13,110 bases of DNA, taken from assembly GCA_903903765.1 (NCBI GenBank), contig CAIVAH010000040.1, positions 1 through 13,110 of the forward strand. The letters run 5' to 3'. Numbering within the stretch: the first letter of the stretch is position 1; every line of letters starts with the position of its first letter. Below, piece by piece: positions 1 to 7,846 of this stretch. Below the pieces are notes generated by a model, which saw only the letters and a program-made list of their open reading frames with translations, was not told the origin of the DNA and did not search any database. The position numbers were made by a program, and so were the translations under genes. This DNA comes from an uncultured Methylococcaceae bacterium. GTDB taxonomy: Bacteria; Pseudomonadota; Gammaproteobacteria; Methylococcales; Methylomonadaceae.

Positions 1-51
1 CCAGGCGGTAAAGCAAGGGTGCACGATTAAACAAATTTTAGAAGAGGTAGT

Positions 52-465
52 TTGTGGGAAGGTCGGCATAAAGGAAATGTTATTGAATCTGAAGCTTATT
101 TTTTAAGTTGTATGCGCTATATTGAAATGAATCCTGTGCGCGCTGGTATGGTTGATCATCCTGCTAAGTATCGTTGGTCAAGTTATGCGGCTAATGCGCA
201 AGGTATTGATAATGCAGTTATACAGTTTCATGAACAATATTTGGCAATAGGAAATAACGCCGAAGCAAGACAATCTGCCTATCGGGGCTTATTTGAAATA
301 ATAACGGATGCTGATGAATTGACTATTATTCGTGCGAGCTTATCTTCAGGTACGCCACTAGGCAATGCCTACTTTAAAAAGCAAGTTGAAATTATGTCAG
401 GTCGTAAGGTTGGTTTAAATCAGCCTGGAAGACCTCGTCAAACCCCTAAGGCGTATATCTTGTAG
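52..465 (+). pseudogene. C-terminal remnant of a REP-associated tyrosine transposase (RAYT, IS200-like Y1 family)
   Basis: The reading frame carries the conserved second half of RAYT proteins: LWEGRHKG at the start, the RYIEMNPVRAGMV block (about residues 22-34), the WSSY motif (42-45), and the family's C-terminal GTPLGN and GRPR segments. It ends in a normal TAG stop. Full RAYT proteins have an N-terminal HUH/catalytic-Tyr nuclease part that should lie upstream. Here the same frame reads TNFRRGS just ahead of LWEGR and then meets a TAA stop at 28-30, so the catalytic half is not joined in frame within the window. The only start available is a TTG (52) that is really the Leu of LWEGR and has no Shine-Dalgarno. 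I therefore read it as a broken gene rather than a short real one. The family normally mobilises REP palindromes; this copy should be inactive. A frameshifted upstream half beyond the window edge is possible. Confidence 0.75.
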
Positions 466-501
466 GGCTTACTTGTCTAACAAAAAAGGGGTGCTGCCGC
501 T

Positions 502-546
502 TATAAAATACGTTTTATATATACACCGCTTTATAGCCCGCTATAA
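502..546. repeat. Pair of adjacent AT-rich inverted repeats between the RAYT remnant and the glycosyltransferase gene
   Basis: Two perfect short inverted repeats lie side by side. The first is TATAAAA / TTTTATA (502-508 and 513-519) with a 4-nt TACG loop. The second is TTATAG / CTATAA (531-536 and 541-546) with a 4-nt CCCG loop. The second ends 10 bases before the TTG start of the next gene. They could be transposon-end or REP-like structures left by the RAYT element, or a weak hairpin between genes. There is no T-run, so they do not look like a standard terminator. Confidence 0.35.
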
Positions 547-556
547 TTAAGCATAT

Positions 557-2305
557 TTGATTAATTATAGAGTCTTCAGTTTGCATAATCGTCCTTTCGT
601 TTCCGTATTAATGCCTACGCTTAATCAAGTGTGTTTTATTAATGCAGCCATTGATAGTGTTTTGGGGCAAGATTATCCCTTAATAGAATTGATTGTTGCT
701 GATGGGGGCTCGACTGATGGCACGCTGGACGTTTTAAAAAATCGTCAAGCAACGGATGCTCGGTTGCGTTGGTTTTCTCAGCCAGATAATGGCCCTGCAG
801 AAGCCATTAATAATGCTTTATCTAAAAGTCGTGGCACAATTATTGGCTGGCTCAATTCAGATGACTTGTATACAGAGGCGGCCATTAGTCGTGCTGTTCA
901 GGCCTTGCAATTGGATAGTTCGCTCTTAATGGTTTATGGTCTTGGGCAACATGTTGATGCTGCAGGTGTTTATCTAAGTAATTATCCGACCTTACCGCCC
1001 GAAACATTTATTAAGCAGTTTGCAGAGGGTTGTTTTATTTGTCAGCCCACCGTTTTTTTTAGGCGCACTATGCCGGTGCTATTGGGTAAGTTGGATGAAC
1101 ATTTAAAAACCGCATTTGATTTTGATTATTGGTTGCGGGCTTTTAGCGCATTTCAGAATCGCATCGGTTTTGTTAATCAAGTTCAAGCTTATTCGCGGTT
1201 ACATGACGATTGTATTACTTTAAAGATGCGCCGCAGGGTGACGCTAGAAGGTATGCAAGTGTTGGCAACGTATTTAGGTAGTGCGCCAAAGGAATGGTTG
1301 TTAACTTATATTAATGAAGTGTTAAACACGGATGAACCAATTTTACCGGATGTGCGTGCGGATATTGATCAGTTGCTTAATGAAACAACTGTTTTTTTAT
1401 CAACTCAAGATGTGCTTGCGGTTAAAGCCTATATCAATAATCATGATCGTTTAAGACAAAATGAGTTTCCTGAGGCTAGCAATTTTTTTGCGCCAAGTTG
1501 GGCTGATAAAACTTTTTTATCGGCGGTTTCTTTGGGTAGTTTCTGCCATGCTGCTGAGATTTTAAAGCAAACAAAATTAAGGATGTTCTCTGGACCTTTC
1601 GATTGGTTATTTACTAATCCTGCAGTGGTAACACATTGTTTGGCTGATGATTTTAATACTTTTTTAGATAGGTCAAATTATCAAGTTATCCCCTTAGAAG
1701 AGCGGGATGTGCCGGCCGCTAATTGTTGTGATCATATGTTTTACCGTGATCAATTTGGTATTAAATATTTATTTAATCATCATAATCCCACCGAAGCGCA
1801 AGTTTACGAGCATTTTGTTAGGTCTGTCGAAAGATTTCGTCAATTACGTCAATTAAGCCCCGTATTGTTTTTGCTGGTAACTCAGCAGTCTGTGTTGCTT
1901 GATGACTATGCGCATTTAATTAATCAAGTTGAGGTGTTAGTCCCTGAGTTTCTGTTGGTGGTTGTCAGGTTTGTAACGGATTCCGCCATTAATTCTAAAA
2001 AAGAGGTAACGGTTACGCATCATCAGCCGCATTTTATGTCTGTTGATTTTTATGTGACGGAGTTATCAAACGGCGTTGTGTTTTCTGATGCCGTTGATAA
2101 CCTAAGGTTTGCTGCGTTTATCAAGAGTTTTAAGGTGAGTTCTGGTGGTTTTTTTGATGCAGATAAATCTGTCAATTTTGATGAGGCCGCTTATTTAATA
2201 GTTAACCCTGATGTAAAGATGGCTATACAGAATGATCAATTTAAATCCGGACTAGATCATTATCAAAAATATGGCCGTAATGAAGGCCGGCCGCTGTGTT
2301 TATAA
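557..2305 (+). CDS. Tripartite protein: GT2 glycosyltransferase + DUF1796 papain-like domain + C-terminal NPDV/HY-GR motif
   Basis: Residues ~13-225 are a family 2 (GT-A) glycosyltransferase. The nucleotide-sugar motif DGGSTDGT is at 49-56, the metal-binding NSDD at 100-103 and a DFDYW acceptor-region motif at 188-192. Residues ~320-440 match DUF1796 (putative papain-like cysteine peptidase): SLGSFC with candidate catalytic Cys330, FDW at 348-350, and a His pair in NHHN (407-410). The last ~40 residues carry NPDV (550-553) and HYQKYGRNEGR (568-578), a C-terminal motif I recall from other glycan-related and secreted bacterial proteins. No signal peptide or membrane segment is evident, so it is probably cytoplasmic. 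The likely role is adding a sugar to a surface polysaccharide or glycoprotein; substrate unknown. The start is uncertain: a stop lies at 548-550, the first ATG (610) falls inside the first beta strand, and TTG 557 or TTG 581 is the plausible start, neither with a good Shine-Dalgarno. The gene may therefore have lost its original 5' context next to the RAYT scar. Confidence 0.85.
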   Translation: MINYRVFSLHNRPFVSVLMPTLNQVCFINAAIDSVLGQDYPLIELIVADGGSTDGTLDVLKNRQATDARLRWFSQPDNGPAEAINNALSKSRGTIIGWLNSDDLYTEAAISRAVQALQLDSSLLMVYGLGQHVDAAGVYLSNYPTLPPETFIKQFAEGCFICQPTVFFRRTMPVLLGKLDEHLKTAFDFDYWLRAFSAFQNRIGFVNQVQAYSRLHDDCITLKMRRRVTLEGMQVLATYLGSAPKEWLLTYINEVLNTDEPILPDVRADIDQLLNETTVFLSTQDVLAVKAYINNHDRLRQNEFPEASNFFAPSWADKTFLSAVSLGSFCHAAEILKQTKLRMFSGPFDWLFTNPAVVTHCLADDFNTFLDRSNYQVIPLEERDVPAANCCDHMFYRDQFGIKYLFNHHNPTEAQVYEHFVRSVERFRQLRQLSPVLFLLVTQQSVLLDDYAHLINQVEVLVPEFLLVVVRFVTDSAINSKKEVTVTHHQPHFMSVDFYVTELSNGVVFSDAVDNLRFAAFIKSFKVSSGGFFDADKSVNFDEAAYLIVNPDVKMAIQNDQFKSGLDHYQKYGRNEGRPLCL

Positions 2306-2650
2306 AAACTTAATCGCTGCGATCACTATACCTCCGACCGTTAGCGTAGTGGTAAATGACCAGGTCATATAATGATCCATCCTAGAGGTGAGTTGATCAA
2401 AACGTCTGGCTTTTTCAGCCTGCATTTGTTCAAATCGCTTATCCATGTCTTCACGGAGCGCTCGCATTTCACTGCGTAAATCAACATCAAGATGCGCAAT
2501 TAATAAAGTATCGTCATTAGAACCATCATCACTTAGCACTACACGCCAATTTTTAAAGGTTTGTTTGGCTATTGATTGAAGTTGCTCAGCTAAAAATTTT
2601 TGTCCGTTATAGGTGGACATCAATATCACAATTGATAAGTTAGCATCCAT
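2300..2650 (-). CDS. Chimeric ORF: N-terminal GT2 glycosyltransferase fragment fused to a coiled-coil/membrane tail
   Basis: Residues 1-50 are the beginning of a rhamnosyltransferase-like GT2 enzyme (MSTYNG at 11-16, the EQL..I..QT helix, and DDGSNDDT at 41-48). The match then stops: there is no DXD motif and no remaining GT domain. From about residue 56 the sequence becomes a charged coiled coil (LRSEMRALREDMDKRFEQM) followed by one hydrophobic segment (about 97-115, WSFTTTLTVGGIVIAAIKF). This is the usual C-terminal end of small coiled-coil, tail-anchored proteins. The junction is near 2482-2509. A full GT2 enzyme is about 250-350 residues, so the catalytic part is gone. The ORF is intact and in frame, so it could be expressed, but glycosyltransferase activity is not expected. 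It converges on the tripartite glycosyltransferase with a 6-base overlap of the 3' ends (2300-2305). Confidence 0.6.
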   Translation of the reverse strand: MDANLSIVILMSTYNGQKFLAEQLQSIAKQTFKNWRVVLSDDGSNDDTLLIAHLDVDLRSEMRALREDMDKRFEQMQAEKARRFDQLTSRMDHYMTWSFTTTLTVGGIVIAAIKFL

Positions 2651-2677
2651 AATGTAATTTAAACTAATTCCTGAAAT

Positions 2678-2707
2678 TTGATTTATTGATATGGTTTAGT
2701 TTATATA
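2678..2707 (+). promoter_or_regulatory. Possible sigma-70-type promoter for the flavin reductase/lnt genes
   Basis: TTGATT (2678-2683) is followed after 17-18 bases by TTATAT/TATATA (2701-2707), about 45 bases ahead of the ATG at 2752. The -35 is good (5 of 6) and the -10 weak to moderate (3-4 of 6). The surrounding divergent spacer (2651-2751) is very AT-rich, so chance matches are likely. Confidence 0.3.
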
Positions 2708-2751
2708 GTTTAATGAATATCACCTAATCTGTAATCCAAGTAAACTACAAA

Positions 2752-3243
2752 ATGGTAACGGCAATGATCGAAAACTTAGATGTTTTGTTTAAACAAATTA
2801 GTCATGGCGTTTATGTAATTGGCGTAAGTGACGGTACTCATAAAAATGCCTTTACTGCCGCTTGGGTGATGCAAGTTTCATTTAATCCGCCTTTATTAGC
2901 GATTAGTATTAACCCCGATAATTATTCATACTCATTATTAAAAGCGGGTGGTGTTTGTAGTGTTAATGTCCTAGGCCAATATCAATATGCTTTAGCAGAA
3001 CATTTTGGGCGATCTGCTGCAGATAAAATGGAAGGCTACAAATGGATACAAGATAAAACCGGCGCTCCTATCTTATCAGAAAGCCTTGCTTATTTTGATT
3101 GTCAAATTAGCCATTGGACAGAGGCAGGTGACCATAAAATAGCCGTATGCTCAGTGATTTCAGCAGCAAAATTTAATGATGGAAAGCCTTTGTTATATCA
3201 GCAAACTGGAAACATGGATGGGAGCAAAGCTTTATATAAATAA
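2752..3243 (+). CDS. Flavin reductase-like, FMN-binding split-barrel protein
   Basis: The 163-residue length and motifs fit the flavin reductase-like domain family (FMN-binding split barrel). These are an N-terminal GVYVIGV strand, the SFNPPLLAISI stretch (43-53) that follows the flavin-contact region, SVNVL, HFGR (84-87), GAPIL before the C-terminal strands, and GDHKIAVC (126-133), whose GDH is the family's conserved motif. It covers the whole protein, with no fused oxygenase. Members reduce or bind FMN/FAD with NAD(P)H and often serve partner monooxygenases, but no such partner is beside it, so the physiological role is open. Start ATG 2752 gives the full family N-terminus; ATG 2764 is an alternative, and neither has a strong Shine-Dalgarno. 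lnt follows 29 bases downstream on the same strand and may be co-transcribed. Confidence 0.85.
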   Translation: MVTAMIENLDVLFKQISHGVYVIGVSDGTHKNAFTAAWVMQVSFNPPLLAISINPDNYSYSLLKAGGVCSVNVLGQYQYALAEHFGRSAADKMEGYKWIQDKTGAPILSESLAYFDCQISHWTEAGDHKIAVCSVISAAKFNDGKPLLYQQTGNMDGSKALYK

Positions 3244-3272
3244 GCCTATTATTAATCGACTTAATAACATTT

Positions 3273-4802
3273 ATGTCCAGATTAGCAACTAAACACTGGC
3301 TAATATTGGCTTTAATTACTGGTATTTTATTTACTTTAGCTTTTGCGCCTTTTAACCAGACATACTTTGCCCTCATTGCGCTTACCTACCTGTTTTATGC
3401 TTGGCAAAATGCCACACCACTCCGAGCTTTTCTTATCGGTTATGGTTTTGGCATAGGTTCTTTTGGGTTAGGAATTTCTTGGGCTTACATTAGTATGCAT
3501 GATTATGGCGGCGCTGATAGTTTAAGTGCTTGTCTTATCACTTTTTTATGTGTGCTTTTTTGGGGTGTATTTCCCGGTCTTGCGGGTTATATTGCTGCTA
3601 AATTCAAGCTTAATAATACGCAAAAATGGGTTTATTTTTCATTACCTATCATCTGGATTTTAACTGAATATTTGCGAGGTGAACTTGTTTTAAATGGCTT
3701 CCCTTGGTTACAAGTTGCCTATGCGCAATTAGATTCACCGTTGGCCGGTTACATCCCTGTTGTTGGTGCTTATGGCACCGGTTTAATTGTGGCTTTAACG
3801 GCTTCTGGGGTTGTTTGCATTGCTCAAATGCCTAAGTACAGAATCGAATGGTTAGTTATTTTAATAAGCACTTGGGGCTTGGGTGCTGCCCTTAAAACGA
3901 TTGAATGGACACAAGCACAGGGCAACCCGATTAAGGTATCTTTATTACAAGGCAACTTAACCCAAGACCAAAAATGGTTACCGGAAAATAAAGCCAAAAC
4001 ATTATTTTGGTATAAAACCGCTACTGAAGCGCATTGGGATTCCGCGCTTATTATCTGGCCAGAAACCGCCATTCCTGCTTATTTATCAGAAGTTAATGAT
4101 GGATTTATTCAGCCATTAAATCTAGAGGCACAACAGCATCATGCAACGGTCGTGGTTAGTTTGCCCATAAAAGGCGAAGCAGTTGATGAGAGATTTAATG
4201 CTGTTATGACCTTAGGTGAGGAATCGGGTATTTATAAAAAGCGCCATTTATTACCTTTTGGTGAATACTTGCCGTTACAACCTCTGTCTGGATTTGTGCT
4301 TAATAGGCTAGCGATAAAACTGGGTCAATTTACTGCAGGTGAGCTTACGCAGCCTTTATTAAAGGCTTCAGGCTATGCTTTTATTACCACTATTTGTTAC
4401 GAGGATGCTTTCGGTCAAATTGGACTTATTAATATAGATAAAGCGGCTTTTTTAATTAATGTGACTAATGACGCTTGGTTTGGTGACTCAATAGAACCGC
4501 ATCAACATTTACAGTTAGCGAGAATGCGGGCTTTGGAAACTGGTCGGTATTTATTACGCGCAACTAATACTGGAATGACTGCCATAGTGGATGCTAAAGG
4601 TAAAATTGTGCAACAAGCACCGCTATTTAAGACAACAGTGCTAACAAATTATATTGCTCCCATGACGGGCTTAACGCCTTATGCCCGTTTAGGAGATAAA
4701 CTAACTATTATTGTCTTGATAGCGCTGTTTTTTATGCTGCTATGGCTAACGAAGCAAGCAAATACAGCTATTAGAAATAATAAATCAGCAGATGCCTTAT
4801 AG
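3273..4802 (+). CDS. lnt: Apolipoprotein N-acyltransferase
   Basis: Lnt is an inner-membrane enzyme that moves a fatty acyl chain from a phospholipid to the N-terminal diacylglyceryl-Cys of apolipoproteins, the last step of lipoprotein maturation. The protein is 509 residues (E. coli 512). The first ~210 residues are a run of hydrophobic helices with conserved GFPWLQVAY. A nitrilase-fold domain follows (~220-470), and one more membrane helix (~478-495) closes the protein. The catalytic triad is visible: Glu264 in WPET, Lys323 in YKKRHLLPFGEYLP, and Cys375 in ICYEDAFG. The Lys-to-Cys spacing of 52 equals that of E. coli K335/C387. NVTNDAWFGDS is also present. All key residues are intact, so it should be active and essential as in other Gram-negatives. 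In many relatives lnt follows the corC-type gene; here the upstream neighbour is the flavin reductase-like gene. The ATG at 3273 gives the normal short N-terminus, although its Shine-Dalgarno is poor. Confidence 0.97.
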   Translation: MSRLATKHWLILALITGILFTLAFAPFNQTYFALIALTYLFYAWQNATPLRAFLIGYGFGIGSFGLGISWAYISMHDYGGADSLSACLITFLCVLFWGVFPGLAGYIAAKFKLNNTQKWVYFSLPIIWILTEYLRGELVLNGFPWLQVAYAQLDSPLAGYIPVVGAYGTGLIVALTASGVVCIAQMPKYRIEWLVILISTWGLGAALKTIEWTQAQGNPIKVSLLQGNLTQDQKWLPENKAKTLFWYKTATEAHWDSALIIWPETAIPAYLSEVNDGFIQPLNLEAQQHHATVVVSLPIKGEAVDERFNAVMTLGEESGIYKKRHLLPFGEYLPLQPLSGFVLNRLAIKLGQFTAGELTQPLLKASGYAFITTICYEDAFGQIGLINIDKAAFLINVTNDAWFGDSIEPHQHLQLARMRALETGRYLLRATNTGMTAIVDAKGKIVQQAPLFKTTVLTNYIAPMTGLTPYARLGDKLTIIVLIALFFMLLWLTKQANTAIRNNKSADAL

Positions 4803-4867
4803 AACAAACTTATAAAAATGTTAGAATACTCAATTATTTATTATGTGTAGATTGTTAAACTTATTTC

Positions 4868-7258
4868 ATGACCAGTCATTTAAAACTTCCCATTGAGTCA
4901 CTTAAACTTACCATCGATCTAAACGGCATTGAGTTAGCTGAGGTTCCTCGCTTAGATAACGGCATCTTAGGCCAGCCTAGAGCTCAATCTGCCTTAGAGT
5001 TTGGTGTGGCCATGAAGAACCCAGGTTACAATATTTTTGTGATGGGTGAAACTGGCTTGGGTCGTTTAACAATGATCATGAATCATCTTGAAAAGGTTGT
5101 GCAACTCCAATCTGCTCCGTCTTCTTATGCCTATGTGGATAATTTTGATAATAGCAGAGAGCCTATTGCTCTTGAGTTACCCGCTGAATATGGTCAAGTT
5201 TTTAGTAAAGATATAGAGACGTTTTTAGATGATTTATTAACGACTTTTCCATCTGCTTTTGAAAGCCCAACCTATCAACAAAAAAAGTCAGCTATCGAAC
5301 GTCAATTTGGCCAAAATTATAATGCGGCTATTGATATTGTCGATAAAAAAGCCCAAACCCTTAGCATTGCTTTATTTAAAGAAAGTGAATCGATTACCTT
5401 TGCACCTATAAGGAATGATAAATCACTTAACGAAGAACAATTTCAACAGTTACCTCAAGCTGAACGTGATATTTTTCATAAGCATGTTGAGGAGTTAGAA
5501 GAATATTTAAGCGAAGTCTTATTGGATTTGCCCCAATGGCGCAGAACCATGATTGATAAAATTAAACAGCTCGATAGTGACACCATTAGTTTGGCCGTAG
5601 ATCCTATTTTTGCACAGCTTAATGAAAAGTATCAAAATATAGATGATGTTATTACCTATTTAGCAGAAATTAGAAAGCATGTAACGTTAACTATCGCTGA
5701 TTATTTAATGCCTGGACGTACAACTGATCCTAGAGAGTTGGCGACTAAACGTTCAGCATTAACTGAGCTATACGCTCCGAATATAATTGTTGATAATAAA
5801 GTTGAGTCAGGCGCTCCTATCATTTATGAACCACATCCCATTTATCAAAATTTATTTGGGCGTATTGAATATGTCAGCGATCAAGGGACTTTAATTACGC
5901 ATTATCAGAAGATATGTGCCGGCTCTTTACATAAAGCCAATGGAGGTTATTTAATTTTAGATGCTGAGAAATTATTAACTTATCCTTCTGTTTGGGAAGG
6001 CCTTAAACGTGCTTTGCAATCTGGGCGCATTGAAATTGATTCACCTTATTCTGAGTTTGGCATTAATACTATTACCTTAAAGCCAGAAGTCATCCCTTTA
6101 AATGTGAAGGTTATTTTGGTTGGGTCGCGGGATATTTATTATCTTTTGGAAGAAATGGATGATGAATTCAACGAAATGTTTAGAATCTTAGCTGACTTCG
6201 ATAGTTATATTCCGCGTAATCAAGAATCAATTCAAGGTTTCGCGCTGTTAATGCTTAAACATGCTAAAGACTCGGGATCTAAGTCTCTGACTAGAGCGGC
6301 TATTAAAAGTTTAATAGAACATAGTTGCCGACTGTCCGAAAATCAACATCATTTCTCTGCACATATTAAAGACTCTCTAGATATTATTGCTGAAGCCAAT
6401 TTATTTTGTCAGCAAGCTCATCAAGTTGAAATTGATAAAGTGCATGTAGAGCAAGCTCTAAGTGCTAGAGAATATCGTAATGGTCGTTTATCCCAAGCGA
6501 TACTCGAAGAAATGTTAGAAGGGACTATACTCATTGATACGGCTGGTGAAGCCATTGGTAAAATTAATGGTTTAACGGTATTAGAAATTGGTGGCAGTAG
6601 TTTTGGGGCTCCTGCACGTATTACTACGACGGTTTATCCTGGCTCACGGGGTATTGTTGATATAGAAAGAGAAGCTGAATTAGGTCAGGCTATTCACTCT
6701 AAGGGGGTGATGATTTTAACTGGTTATTTGGGGCATTCGTATGCACAACAATTTCCTTTGGCTATTTCAGCGAGTATCGCTATCGAACAATCTTATGGTT
6801 ATATCGATGGCGATAGCGCTTCATTAGCTGAACTTTGTTGTCTTATTTCTGCTTTAACTCGCACACCTATTATTCAAGGCTTCGCGGTGACAGGATCAGT
6901 CAATCAATACGGAGAAGTTCAGGCCGTAGGTGGAATTAATGAAAAAATTGAAGGTTATTTTAGACTTTGTAAAGCCCGTGGTCTAACAGGCGAGCATGCG
7001 GCTATTATTCCATTGGCAAATAAGCGTAATTTGATGTTAAAACAAGAGGTGATTGATGCCGTGGCAGAGGGTTTATTTGCAGTTTATGCGGTGGGATCAG
7101 TGAATGAAACCTTGGAATTATTAACGGGTCAATATGCGGGTGAAGCCGATGATGAGGGTATGTACCCAGAAAATAGCATCAATTTTAAAGCGATATCGCG
7201 TTTAAAAGAAATCTCTGATATGACGTCTGAAGATGATAAAGAAGAAGCTGAAGGTTAA
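4868..7258 (+). CDS. LonB/YcbZ-type AAA+ Lon-family protease
   Basis: This 796-residue protein has the layout of the YcbZ-like Lon group: an N-terminal AAA_32-type ATPase containing a long helical insertion (about residues 90-290), and a C-terminal Lon protease domain (~560-770). ILGQPRA (27-33) precedes the P-loop GETGLGRLT (60-68), where Arg66 stands in place of the usual Lys. Walker B-like GGYLILD ends at Asp365. The protease catalytic dyad is intact: Ser650 in DGDSAS and Lys693 in NEKIEG. The spacing of 43 matches E. coli Lon S679/K722. There is no N-terminal substrate-binding domain of classical Lon and no membrane segment, so it is probably soluble. Its substrates are not known from sequence. 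The C-terminus is strongly acidic. The gene begins 65 bases after lnt with no clear Shine-Dalgarno and converges on the SPOR gene with 3 bases between stop codons. Confidence 0.93.
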   Translation: MTSHLKLPIESLKLTIDLNGIELAEVPRLDNGILGQPRAQSALEFGVAMKNPGYNIFVMGETGLGRLTMIMNHLEKVVQLQSAPSSYAYVDNFDNSREPIALELPAEYGQVFSKDIETFLDDLLTTFPSAFESPTYQQKKSAIERQFGQNYNAAIDIVDKKAQTLSIALFKESESITFAPIRNDKSLNEEQFQQLPQAERDIFHKHVEELEEYLSEVLLDLPQWRRTMIDKIKQLDSDTISLAVDPIFAQLNEKYQNIDDVITYLAEIRKHVTLTIADYLMPGRTTDPRELATKRSALTELYAPNIIVDNKVESGAPIIYEPHPIYQNLFGRIEYVSDQGTLITHYQKICAGSLHKANGGYLILDAEKLLTYPSVWEGLKRALQSGRIEIDSPYSEFGINTITLKPEVIPLNVKVILVGSRDIYYLLEEMDDEFNEMFRILADFDSYIPRNQESIQGFALLMLKHAKDSGSKSLTRAAIKSLIEHSCRLSENQHHFSAHIKDSLDIIAEANLFCQQAHQVEIDKVHVEQALSAREYRNGRLSQAILEEMLEGTILIDTAGEAIGKINGLTVLEIGGSSFGAPARITTTVYPGSRGIVDIEREAELGQAIHSKGVMILTGYLGHSYAQQFPLAISASIAIEQSYGYIDGDSASLAELCCLISALTRTPIIQGFAVTGSVNQYGEVQAVGGINEKIEGYFRLCKARGLTGEHAAIIPLANKRNLMLKQEVIDAVAEGLFAVYAVGSVNETLELLTGQYAGEADDEGMYPENSINFKAISRLKEISDMTSEDDKEEAEG

Positions 7259-7261
7259 TTG

Positions 7262-7846
7262 TTATTGATCTTGTTCCGTAATAAGTATATCAATACCGTT
7301 CTGTCTTAATCTGGATCGGAGGGTATTGACACTTTCAGTTTGTGTATATGGCCCTATCTTTACACGATACCAATTGATATCACCCAGTTTACTTTTATCA
7401 ATTTTAGATTCAATACCCATTTTTGCCAATTTTAGGTGTAATTGTTCCGCGTCTTTAAATGTTTTAAAAGAGCCGGCCTGCATAATGTATTGGGTTTCTT
7501 TAGCCTTGCCAACGCGTTCTTCTCTGGCTCGAGTTTTAATTTCGTACTCAGGTACTACGACCTCTTTATCTGGCAAGATAGTATAAAAATCAAACTGTGG
7601 AATTTTTGGCCCCATATTAACTTCAGGCTTTGCTTCAGTAACTTTTTCTACGACAATCGGCGCTTGAGATTTATTATCTTTTTTAAACGTTATGGTTAAA
7701 AGATAAACCAAGCCCACCACAATTAAAATAATTACTGCGGTAAGCAACATCCACTTCCATAGGTGGAAGCTGGAATTTCGTCTTTGGTCAGACCTTGAGT
7801 TCCATCTTTTCTTCTCTTGAGTTCTTGGTTTATAGTCTCTAGCCAT
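7262..7846 (-). CDS. FtsN-like SPOR-domain membrane protein
   Basis: A 194-residue single-pass envelope protein. The basic N-terminus (1-30) lies in the cytoplasm, the transmembrane helix spans ~31-53, a periplasmic linker follows, and a C-terminal SPOR domain (~118-190) contains YIMQAGSF, WYRVKIGPY and the repeated DAEQL / VNTLRSRL helices. The PQFDFYTILPDKEVVVPE linker (83-100) is typical of FtsN-like proteins of this gene order. SPOR domains bind denuded glycan strands of septal peptidoglycan, so a role in cell division or septal wall remodelling is likely. True FtsN needs an essential short helical segment that I cannot confirm here, so I do not assign the symbol. Its ATG overlaps the argS stop codon (TAATG, 7844-7848 on the minus strand), implying translational coupling. 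In Pseudomonas the same pair is followed by hslVU; here the block ends and the convergent Lon-family gene begins. Confidence 0.9.
   Translation of the reverse strand: MARDYKPRTQEKKRWNSRSDQRRNSSFHLWKWMLLTAVIILIVVGLVYLLTITFKKDNKSQAPIVVEKVTEAKPEVNMGPKIPQFDFYTILPDKEVVVPEYEIKTRAREERVGKAKETQYIMQAGSFKTFKDAEQLHLKLAKMGIESKIDKSKLGDINWYRVKIGPYTQTESVNTLRSRLRQNGIDILITEQDQ

Noticed and set aside
2..80. Second open frame at the left edge (reading QAVKQG...) as an alternative gene
   Set aside because: It has no start inside the window and the RAYT frame that overlaps it is clearly homologous from 31 onward; nothing recognisable is encoded.
1053..1060. T8 tract in the glycosyltransferase gene as a possible phase-variable slippage site
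   Set aside because: Several T6-T7 runs occur in the same AT-rich gene, and eight bases is short for a contingency locus; nothing else points to phase variation.
3173..3376. 67-residue minus-strand ORF across the flavin reductase/lnt junction
   Set aside because: It lies opposite two well-supported genes, shows no recognisable motif and has no plausible start signal; it is a shadow frame.
3824..4072. 82-residue minus-strand ORF inside lnt
   Set aside because: Fully antisense to conserved lnt coding sequence, including the catalytic Glu region, and without family similarity.
7326..7699. Two plus-strand ORFs opposite the SPOR gene
   Set aside because: They are antisense to a clear SPOR domain and its linker and have no motif or ribosome binding site.
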